Shown here piece after piece: positions 1 through 5,129 of a stretch of 5,186 nucleotides of DNA. The position numbers and the translations under genes are program-made. Under the pieces are notes generated by a model, which had not been told where the DNA came from, searched no databases, and saw nothing but the letters and a program-made list of their open reading frames with translations. The DNA is taken from assembly GCA_038245795.1 (NCBI GenBank), contig JBBRSC010000241.1, positions 1 through 5,186 on the forward strand, in the 5' to 3' direction. This DNA is from JBBRSC01 sp038245795. Lineage in GTDB: Bacteria; Actinomycetota; Acidimicrobiia; Acidimicrobiales; Microtrichaceae. Each line of letters begins with the position of its first letter. The first letter of the stretch is position 1.

Positions 1-255
1 CAAACTGAGGTCGAGCATGTTGGTGAACAGTGACCGAACGTCTGCTGGAGCCGGGTGCGTCTCGTCGAATGAGGCCGCTTCGTGTTCAAGTCCGCGCCGT
101 GCACAACATCGGGATCGGTCCCCTACCGATCCCGCGCCTGCGCCGACACTATGGCTGAGTTCGCGGATGTTGGCGAGAGACAGGGTGGTATCGGGCGGGC
201 ACGTCAGGTAGCCGACGAGGTCGGTGGCGCTGACGACGATGGGTTGGTTGGCCAA
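1..255 (-). CDS. TM0106-type RecB-like nuclease, N-terminal part, cut by the window edge; possibly decayed
   Basis: Seen: a minus-strand frame open to the left edge reads IVVSATDLVGYLTC near its start and RRGLEHE about 33 residues after that cysteine. Known: TM0106-family RecB-like putative nucleases, common in actinobacteria, begin with a hydrophobic stretch, then SA(S/T)DLV..L.C..LT.L and, about 35 residues later, RRG.EHE; their nuclease core lies further on, outside this window. I chose the TTG at 255-253 because GGGAG and GGAG precede it (269-260). In-frame GTG (294) and ATG (348) are alternatives, and the frame stays open still further upstream. Odd: the conserved CPHLT-like part reads CPPDTTL. 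Third-position G/C is very high over the first 35 codons, then falls to about half over codons for HSVGAGAGSVGDRSRCCARRG, exactly at a perfect hairpin (110-134). In the +1 frame the bases after the hairpin give DPDVV, which resembles the expected family text just before RRGLEHE. So this may be a frameshifted pseudogene, or simply a divergent member. Confidence 0.5.
   Translation of the reverse strand, partial: MANQPIVVSATDLVGYLTCPPDTTLSLANIRELSHSVGAGAGSVGDRSRCCARRGLEHEAASFDETHPAPADVRSLFTNMLDLSL
110..134. repeat. Perfect 10-bp inverted repeat with 5-nt loop
   Basis: CGGGATCGGT (110-119) and ACCGATCCCG (125-134) are exact reverse complements, separated by CCCCT. It lies inside the minus-strand nuclease-like frame, about 40 codons after the proposed start, where codon-position bias in that frame collapses. 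No T run follows it on either strand, so it does not look like an intrinsic terminator. It could be a small palindromic insertion scar, an operator, or a structure prone to sequencing compression. Confidence 0.8.
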
Positions 256-566
256 CGAGCTCCGCTCCCTCGTCGGTCGAGGCGTTCTTGCCACCGCACC
301 GAAGTGGTTGACGTCGAAGGGGCCGAGTTCGCTCGAGCCGACCCACATCCAGTCGCAATATCCTGGGCGACGGCGACAACGTGTTGTTGGGTTGCGTTGG
401 CCGAATGGGGAGCGTGCGTCGGGATGCCCCCGAAACGAAGGCGTCCATCTCCAACTGGCGGAAACGCTGACGAGTCGTCGCGCTACCTGTCCCCGCCCGA
501 CCTCGTCCGTTTGCGTGACAGCGGATTGCCCAACGTGATCTCCGCGGGTTAGATTCCCCTGGGGCC
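256..566. other. Gene-poor divergent region
   Basis: This stretch lies between the leftward nuclease-like gene and the rightward large gene. Overlapping frames are open on both strands, but none gives a convincing protein over its length. The only coding-like island is on the minus strand at about 285-360. There the same frame as the left-edge gene reads WMWVGSSELGPFDVNHFGAV with almost all codons ending in G or C. This could mean that gene starts further upstream (ATG at 348-346, with AGGA 12 nt before it), or it could be a remnant. The right end holds the candidate promoter of the large gene. I see no tRNA, CRISPR or insertion-sequence structure. Confidence 0.5.
526..555 (+). promoter_or_regulatory. 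Candidate sigma-70-type promoter of the large gene
   Basis: TTGCCC (526-531) is followed after 18 nt by TAGATT (550-555), close to the actinobacterial TAnnnT -10 pattern. Transcription would begin near 562, placing the Shine-Dalgarno sequence at 575-580 just inside the transcript and making the TTG at 567 an unlikely translation start. Based on motif match and position only. Confidence 0.3.
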
Positions 567-3500
567 TTGAATCTGGAGGAAACGTGTTTTCACGTTCTGT
601 CATCGCCCCAACACGTGTCCATTGACCCCGAGGTCGCCGAGGTTGACCGTGCGGTGATGCTCCGGTCACATCGTTGTGCCTGCCCACTGTGTGGCTCCTT
701 CGAGCCAAGGGCTGATGAATCGTCGCGGCTGTGTCGTGGCTGCGCCGAGCCGACCCTCGTGTCGTGCACCGGATCCCGTTCGGAGTTCCGGGTGGGCAGT
801 GGCCAGACGCTGGTTGTCGGCACCAACGTCGTTGAACTCGATGGTCGGCCCGTGAACGGTTTTGTGTCCATCTCGCCGCCGCTCGCGGCCACGTTGGCCG
901 AGGTTGGACTGCGTTTCGATGCGGGAGTTCGCTTCGATGGCTTCGGCGTCAAGCGGCCGTCGAGATCGTTGGCGCCCCAAGAGGATCTGCGCTTCGTGAT
1001 CGGCGTCGGCGCGGGGACCGGCGTGGTGCATCGGGCGGCGCTCCGGGCGATCGGGGCGATGTCGGCCCGTTCGGCTGATCCGGACCCCGACGTTGCCTCG
1101 CTGGTCGATCGACTCCGCAAGATGCTGCCCGTTCCAACAGCAGACCTGGTCGTACGGCGGGTCGGGACCATCGATGTCTTGTCGGTCAGCGGCGATCGCC
1201 CCACGATCACGTGTCACGATCGCGATGACGATGGCTCGGTGGTCGTCAGCGAATGCGAACTCGACTGGGTGCCGGTGAACGACGCTTCAGCGACCATCTA
1301 CGAAGCGGCCGAAGGCAGGTTCACGGCTCGCCTGGAACGTGTGAACCGGTCCCACCTACTCACGTTGAGTTCGCCACGAGAATCGTTGGTGCTGTTCATC
1401 CCGAACAGCGATGGCATCACGTTGGAATCCGAGCTGACCCTCCAAAGATTTGGGCAGTCTGTCGGGGCGCCAGCGAGTTCGGTACTGATGACTGCCATCG
1501 CTGCGGCATGCCCGCCTCCGGTACAGAATCCGAACGCCACGCTCGTGGGTCGACAGTTCAACCACCGTGTGTCGGTCGTGGATCGACCGTCGATCACGCC
1601 GTTGACGCTCGCTGATATCGCCAACTCGTCACAGTCCCAGAGGCCAACGGGTGACGGTCTGACCGCTGAATTTCCTAGCTCTGACGTTCCCAGCGCTGAT
1701 GATGTTTCAAGCTCTAACAGTCCGACGATCGACGTCTCCACCGCCGAGACCCGGCCGGAGCTTCGGGCGTGGGCCGCGGAGATGGATCCCGCGCCGCCGA
1801 CCGTCACCATCGGGCGCCTCTTTGACGTGCAGGAGTTGTGGCGAGGCGATGGCGAGCTGGTGCACCGCTATGCGGTGGTTGGCGGTGACGCGCCGGTCGG
1901 GCCGCTGGGGGATTCGGCGTCGTTCGTCGTCGATCGGTCCGGTCATGCTGTGCCGGTCGAGAAGCCGCCGTGCGAGGTGTGCGGCCTGACGTCGTGCGAC
2001 GAATGTCCGCCCGTTGTGGGGATCGGGGACTGTCGACGGTGCGGCCAGTCTGCATGCGGGATGTGTCGTCGCTCGGGTCGCGGCCTTCCCTTGTTCGGCG
2101 TCGATGCGACCAAGCGCTGCCGTATCTGTGATGCAGAACTCTGCACGGCGTGCGGGCGATCGCAGTTGGCACAGCGGTGCTCGGTGTGCGACGAGTTGGT
2201 CTGCGGGGGGTGCGTGACCGACGAGGACTCGCCGAGGTGCAGGGCCTGTGTGGCGCTCGAGTCAGCGAGCGACAGTCTCGTGATGCAGCTGCCGCGGGAG
2301 CTGCGGATGATCGGGACCACACCTCGGGTGGGCCGAGCGGGACACTCCACGGTGGTGGTGCTGGAGCATGGGCTCCGCCGAGAGATCGCTGTGCTCGCGG
2401 GCGATGGGTTGTCGGGCAGCGATGTGGTGAGTTGGCGGGTGTTCGGCGCGCCGCACCCGCTGGCATGGGCGGTTGCAGTGGCCGTGGGAGAACAGTTGAG
2501 CGGTCGAGCGGTGCGCGTGGTTGAGCACATCGACACGACGTGGGCGGCGGACGAAGCGGAACAGCCGTCGCTCGACTTGTCGGTCGCGCGGCACTCTGTT
2601 GTTCGGGTGTTGGGCCCTGAGGGGCAGGTATTGCACCCGGGTGTCCGACACCTAGTCGCGCTTGACGGCACGCAGTCGGTCGAAGAAGCGCTGTTGGATA
2701 CCCTGGGGGTTGATCATCCGGGGCTCGAGTTCACCGACGACGAGTGGCCGCTCGATGTCGGGCCTCGCGGCATTGCGGTGGTGGTGTTACTGGATCGGTT
2801 GGAGCACCTCGATCGGGTGTCGTTGATGGGTGATGGGCTGCGACGCGACCACGGCGCGGCGGACCGGCCGATGTCTGAGGTTGCGCCATGGGTCGAGTGC
2901 GACCCCGAGGACGCAAGGGATGACGGGCTGTCCTTCATGTTCGATTCGGTTCGGGTATCGGAACTCGGGCAGTGGCGGGTGCGGATTGTGGAGTTGGGTC
3001 CACTGGCCTGGGCAGAAGTCGTGGGGCCGGACTTCGCGGGCCCGGACTGCGCTGGACCGGATGTGGTCGGTGATTGGTGGCGAGTGGCAGGCGCGGGGCT
3101 CTCAGTGGATTCGGTGTTGCTCGCCGACCGGTTGCTGGGCGGAACGCAGTTGGTCGAGGTGGTCGGCTTGGCGGGTGCGGGGACGTTCGCTCCGATCGAG
3201 TTGGTGAACGCCACGCTGGTGCACCGTCAGATCGTTCAACGTACCGTCGAGCTGGACCGGGATTTTGTTGCTCCGGAACCCGTTGCTCGAGAATCCATTG
3301 CTCCGGATTCTGTTGTTCCAACGGCTTGCGATGCGTCGAGTGGTCGAGCACATGAGTCACTCGCCCGCGTTGTTCCAACGGTCGGCTTCGAGATGGATGC
3401 GGTTGGGTTTCCCGAGGTGATCGCTCGGGCGCCGGTTGCTCCGTGGGCGCACCTCGTCTGCGGGGGGTTGGCGAATGATGGCGAGCTGGCGTCGGCGCGA

Positions 3501-4022
3501 GCGGTCGCGGTGCGGGTCGATGCGCACGTGATGGAGAAGTGGTCGATCGATTCACGGTTGATCGAGATTGAGTACGACGTCGAGGGCGGGGTGGCAGCGG
3601 CCGAGGCGAAGTCGTACGACACGGGTGCGCTGGTACGCGAGTTCACGATCGACAGAAACAATCACTTGGTGTCGGATCCTCGGTCGTGCTGCTACTGCGA
3701 CACCGTCACGTGTCGGGAATGCCCCGATCCGGTGATGCCGTGTGTGGTGTGTGCGATGCAGCGGTGCGGCAGTTGCGGGGTGGTCCGCGACGCGATGGCG
3801 CTCTGCATTGCGTGCGCGGGGCTGGAGCGGGAATCGAAGCGCCGCCCGCTCGGTGGCACACGACTGCACGGCGAGGATCGGTTGCACACAGTCGAGATCC
3901 GTCTACGGAACAACGGCCCGGCGGACGAAGTCCACGAGGGTGCGGCTGACGAGCGCAGACACGTCGTCGACCCCGCAGTTCGGGCAGCGCTCAGAAGGTG
4001 GATCGCCCCGCCGAGGGAGTAA
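567..4022 (+). CDS. Very large duplicated cysteine-rich (multi-zinc-cluster) protein of unknown function
   Basis: I do not recognise this family. Residues are numbered from TTG 567, the most upstream start; GTG 615 (residue 17), ATG 657 (residue 31) or GTG 584 after a frame correction are likelier. Domains in order: N-terminal zinc ribbon (C39/C42 and C56/C59); beta-rich region about 70-340; Ser/Asp/Pro linker about 345-395; beta-rich segment about 398-465; central zinc cluster of four C-x2-C-x4-C-x2-C units (C469-C480, C489-C500, C518-C529, C538-C549) plus C558/C561; second beta-rich region about 575-890; linker about 895-925; segment about 960-1040; C-terminal cluster (C1041-C1052, C1059-C1070, C1080/C1083); basic tail to 1151. 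The halves resemble each other along their length (NATLVGRQ at 323 versus NATLVHRQ at 881; FVVDR at 453 versus FTIDR at 1026). No Walker motif, nuclease motif, signal peptide or membrane helix is visible, so a cytoplasmic zinc-stabilised binding or scaffold protein is inferred. Coding bias is consistent throughout; TAA ends the frame. Confidence 0.9.
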   Translation: MNLEETCFHVLSSPQHVSIDPEVAEVDRAVMLRSHRCACPLCGSFEPRADESSRLCRGCAEPTLVSCTGSRSEFRVGSGQTLVVGTNVVELDGRPVNGFVSISPPLAATLAEVGLRFDAGVRFDGFGVKRPSRSLAPQEDLRFVIGVGAGTGVVHRAALRAIGAMSARSADPDPDVASLVDRLRKMLPVPTADLVVRRVGTIDVLSVSGDRPTITCHDRDDDGSVVVSECELDWVPVNDASATIYEAAEGRFTARLERVNRSHLLTLSSPRESLVLFIPNSDGITLESELTLQRFGQSVGAPASSVLMTAIAAACPPPVQNPNATLVGRQFNHRVSVVDRPSITPLTLADIANSSQSQRPTGDGLTAEFPSSDVPSADDVSSSNSPTIDVSTAETRPELRAWAAEMDPAPPTVTIGRLFDVQELWRGDGELVHRYAVVGGDAPVGPLGDSASFVVDRSGHAVPVEKPPCEVCGLTSCDECPPVVGIGDCRRCGQSACGMCRRSGRGLPLFGVDATKRCRICDAELCTACGRSQLAQRCSVCDELVCGGCVTDEDSPRCRACVALESASDSLVMQLPRELRMIGTTPRVGRAGHSTVVVLEHGLRREIAVLAGDGLSGSDVVSWRVFGAPHPLAWAVAVAVGEQLSGRAVRVVEHIDTTWAADEAEQPSLDLSVARHSVVRVLGPEGQVLHPGVRHLVALDGTQSVEEALLDTLGVDHPGLEFTDDEWPLDVGPRGIAVVVLLDRLEHLDRVSLMGDGLRRDHGAADRPMSEVAPWVECDPEDARDDGLSFMFDSVRVSELGQWRVRIVELGPLAWAEVVGPDFAGPDCAGPDVVGDWWRVAGAGLSVDSVLLADRLLGGTQLVEVVGLAGAGTFAPIELVNATLVHRQIVQRTVELDRDFVAPEPVARESIAPDSVVPTACDASSGRAHESLARVVPTVGFEMDAVGFPEVIARAPVAPWAHLVCGGLANDGELASARAVAVRVDAHVMEKWSIDSRLIEIEYDVEGGVAAAEAKSYDTGALVREFTIDRNNHLVSDPRSCCYCDTVTCRECPDPVMPCVVCAMQRCGSCGVVRDAMALCIACAGLERESKRRPLGGTRLHGEDRLHTVEIRLRNNGPADEVHEGAADERRHVVDPAVRAALRRWIAPPRE
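575..580 (+). promoter_or_regulatory. Strong Shine-Dalgarno sequence that does not match the frame of the large gene
   Basis: GGAGGA is the best ribosome binding site in this part of the window. Four bases after GGAGG comes GTG (584-586), but that GTG is one base out of the frame of the large gene. In-frame start codons of the large gene are TTG 567 (upstream of the site), GTG 615, GTG 654 and ATG 657, none properly spaced from it. The site therefore serves a leader peptide, marks a frameshift, or shows a base error between it and codon 615. Confidence 0.65.
581..596. repeat. Inverted repeat overlapping the out-of-frame GTG start
   Basis: AACGTG (581-586) and CACGTT (591-596) are perfect reverse complements around a TTTT loop. 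The hairpin begins one base after the Shine-Dalgarno sequence and contains the GTG, so folding could limit initiation. In DNA the same palindrome could be an operator. Related ACGTG words occur at 378-383, 532-537 and in the palindrome ACACGTGT at 611-618. Confidence 0.6.
584..625 (+). CDS. Possible 13-codon leader peptide
   Basis: GTG at 584, four bases after GGAGG, opens a short frame reading MFSRSVIAPTRVH and ending at TGA 623-625. It overlaps the beginning of the large frame and ends 31 bases before ATG 657, so translation could reinitiate there. The peptide has no run of one amino acid as classical attenuators do. The alternative is that one T of the TTTT run (587-590) is extra: removing it joins this GTG directly to the large frame (MFHVLSSPQHVSIDP...). 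I rate that alternative at least as likely. Confidence 0.2.
   Translation: MFSRSVIAPTRVH
1665..1712 (+). repeat. Degenerate 15-nt tandem repeat in the first linker
   Basis: Codons 367-382 of the large gene read AEFPS / SDVPS / ADDVSS, followed by the partial unit SNSPT. Units start at 1665, 1680 and 1695; the third has one extra codon. The stretch is Ser/Asp/Pro-rich and probably disordered, joining the beta-rich region to the segment before the central zinc cluster. Confidence 0.5.
3024..3068 (+). repeat. 15-nt tandem repeat, three units (GPDFA / GPDCA / GPDVV)
   Basis: Three consecutive 15-base units at 3024, 3039 and 3054 encode GPD-x-x, residues 820-834 of the large protein. They form an insertion in the second half between AWAEV and GDWW. 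The first half has no GPD repeat at the matching place (after the LLTLSSP stretch), so the expansion is specific to this copy. Confidence 0.65.
3267..3326 (+). repeat. 15-nt tandem repeat, four units (VAPEP / VARES / IAPDS / VVPTA)
   Basis: Four units starting at 3267, 3282, 3297 and 3312 encode residues 901-920, consensus (V/I)-(A/V)-P-(D/E)-(S/P). The bases are alike as well as the residues (GTTGCTCCGGA, GTTGCTCGAGA, ATTGCTCCGGA). The tract follows the second NATLV..RQ motif by about 20 residues. It thus occupies the position matching the first linker repeat, which also comes after NATLV..RQ in the first half. Confidence 0.65.
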
Positions 4023-4224
4023 CGCAGGCGGTTGACGAGCGCGCCCCTTCGACGCGATTCGACCGTGCCTCAGCTAGAACCTGGTCGTGCCCGTCGATGC
4101 TCAGGACCGACTTGTGCGCCTCAAGGCGTTTCATTTCCTCGACGAGCAAACTCGCCACAGCCGAATCCACATCGGGCCGCAGCTCACTCATCGCCGTGAG
4201 CCATTCATCCAACACCCCCGGCAC
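3991..4224 (-). CDS. Possible small acidic helical protein, convergent with the large gene
   Basis: The minus-strand frame reads VLDEWLTAMSELRPDVDSAV, then SLLVEEMKRLEAHKSVLSID, a plausible helical protein, and ends with TGA at 3993-3991. Hand count over 30 codons from the ATG at 4191: G/C at positions 1, 2 and 3 is 21, 10 and 22 of 30, the normal coding pattern. The directly antisense plus frame has the same periodicity, but its product is His/Arg/Pro-rich and looks like a shadow. The start is uncertain: GTG 4224 gives 77 residues and ATG 4191 gives 66; neither has a good ribosome binding site. The 3' end overlaps the end of the large gene by 32 bp tail to tail. The last 18 residues look unnatural. 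The frame is also open upstream, antisense to DUF429, so this may be only an extended shadow. No family recognised. Confidence 0.35.
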   Translation of the reverse strand: MPGVLDEWLTAMSELRPDVDSAVASLLVEEMKRLEAHKSVLSIDGHDQVLAEARSNRVEGARSSTACVTPSAGRSTF

Positions 4225-4341
4225 CAATACGATCGAGTTGTTCCAGCAGCGATGCGGCCCACCAACGCCCCGATTGGCCCGCTCTGGTCGATGCGTTGAT
4301 GACGACCCCGTCGAAATGGCGCCACAGACGAGACTGATGTC
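4023..4341. other. Region between the large gene and DUF429
   Basis: No convincing plus-strand gene lies here. The left part holds the tentative minus-strand gene. I see no strong terminator after the TAA at 4020-4022: the only pairing, CCGCC (4008-4012) with GGCGG (4027-4031), is short, has a 14-nt loop and is not followed by T residues. No promoter for DUF429 stands out. A plus-strand frame (3998-4345) ends in a GTGA overlap with the DUF429 start, but its base pattern is not coding-like. Confidence 0.4.
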
Positions 4342-5100
4342 GTGACCCGCTTCCTTGGCATCGACCTCGCCGCTCAACCCGCCAAGACCGGAGTGGTGCG
4401 CCTTGCGCCACGTGGGGCTGGTCGCTGGGACGCCAACGAACTCGACACCCCAGCCGACGACGACGCACTCGTCGAAGCGGCTCGCTCCGTCGACGTCATC
4501 GGGGTCGATGCGCCGCTCGGCTGGCCCACTGCGTTCGTGGCCGCCGTGGACGCGCACAGCGCCTTTGGTCGGTGGCCGAACGGTGGCGACCGAACCGATC
4601 TGACCCACCGCGCGACCGATCATCGGGTCACGGCCCTCACCGGACGATCGCCACTCTCGGTCTCGGCGGACAAGCTCGGCATCGTCGCCATGCGATGCGC
4701 TCTCCTTCAACAGCGATGGGCCGACGAGGTCTGGAGACGCGCTGCGCCCCGCGACGGGAGCGGGCCATTGATCGAGGCCTACCCGGCAGCTGCGATGCGC
4801 GCATGGGGCATCGACCCGACGGGCTACAAGGGCGGTTCGGGAGCCAAGGCCGAGATCGGCCGGAAGGCGCGGGCGTCCATCTTCCACGTTGTGCGCCAGT
4901 CGACCGATGAATGGCTGGATCTTTCGCCGATCGCTGATCGATGCGTGGCGTCGGATCATGTGCTCGACGGCTTGTTCTCCGCGCTCGTGGCCGTCGCCGC
5001 TCACACCTCGATGTCGGAGCGCCCATCGGATCCGGCGACCGCGCTCGTCGAAGGCTGGATCCACGTCCCGACGAGCCCGCTCGCGGACGTCCACCCATAG
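4342..5100 (+). CDS. DUF429 family protein, predicted RNase H-fold nuclease
   Basis: 252 residues from GTG 4342 to TAG 5100, a normal length for the family. Seen in order: FLGIDLA with the first acidic residue D8 on the opening strand; VDVIGVDAPLGWP (D56); LTHRATDHRV (R90, D93); IEAYPAAAMRAWG (E145) followed by YKG; DHVLDGLFSALVA (D205, D209); GWIHVP near the end. Known: DUF429 proteins are predicted to adopt the RNase H fold with conserved acidic residues; their substrate is not established and many are annotated only as predicted nucleases. All the expected motifs are present, so the gene appears intact. The start is supported by the motif position (GIDLA at residue 6); the GACGAGAC stretch upstream is only a weak ribosome binding site. 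The next gene begins 29 bp downstream on the same strand, suggesting co-transcription. No signal peptide, so cytoplasmic. Confidence 0.88.
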   Translation: MTRFLGIDLAAQPAKTGVVRLAPRGAGRWDANELDTPADDDALVEAARSVDVIGVDAPLGWPTAFVAAVDAHSAFGRWPNGGDRTDLTHRATDHRVTALTGRSPLSVSADKLGIVAMRCALLQQRWADEVWRRAAPRDGSGPLIEAYPAAAMRAWGIDPTGYKGGSGAKAEIGRKARASIFHVVRQSTDEWLDLSPIADRCVASDHVLDGLFSALVAVAAHTSMSERPSDPATALVEGWIHVPTSPLADVHP

Positions 5101-5129
5101 CCAGCGCAGGCCCCGCGGCGAGGACGTTC

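Noticed and set aside
149..454. Minus-strand frame of 101 codons
   Set aside because: It overlaps the nuclease-like start in another frame, with a product rich in Arg, Pro, Thr and Gln typical of an off-frame reading; the SATDLVGYLTC frame is clearly better.
82..552. Plus-strand open frame of 156 codons upstream of the large gene
   Set aside because: The product is Arg/Ser/Pro-rich without recognisable motifs. The first half is antisense to the better supported nuclease-like frame, and its GTG start has no good ribosome binding site.
556..564. CCCC-T-GGGG palindrome between the candidate promoter and the ribosome binding site
   Set aside because: Four base pairs around one base cannot form a hairpin and is expected by chance in GC-rich DNA.
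723..1070. GVGAGTG in the large protein as a nucleotide-binding P-loop
   Set aside because: There is no Lys-Ser/Thr after the glycines and no Walker B partner, so it does not meet the Walker A pattern.
4008..4031. CCGCC...GGCGG as a terminator of the large gene
   Set aside because: Five base pairs with a 14-nt loop and no following T run; also overlaps the stop codon.
3998..4345. Plus-strand frame of 115 codons ending in a GTGA overlap with the DUF429 start, as in coupled operons
   Set aside because: In this frame the low-GC base falls in codon position 1 and position 2 is GC-rich, the reverse of real genes. The product is Ser/Thr/Arg-rich and starts inside the large gene. The overlap is probably coincidence.
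4205..4468. Minus-strand frame reading FDGVVINAST...LLEQLDRIGAG, considered as the first half of a toxin-antitoxin-like pair with the small minus-strand gene
   Set aside because: Its upstream half is antisense to DUF429 and looks random; no start codon lies near the natural-looking part, and no toxin or antitoxin family could be recognised.
3994..5094. Long minus-strand open frame of 367 codons covering the whole DUF429 gene
   Set aside because: It runs antisense in codon register with DUF429, which commonly leaves a long open shadow in high-GC DNA; DUF429 motifs on the plus strand are decisive. Only the end past 4225 was considered separately.
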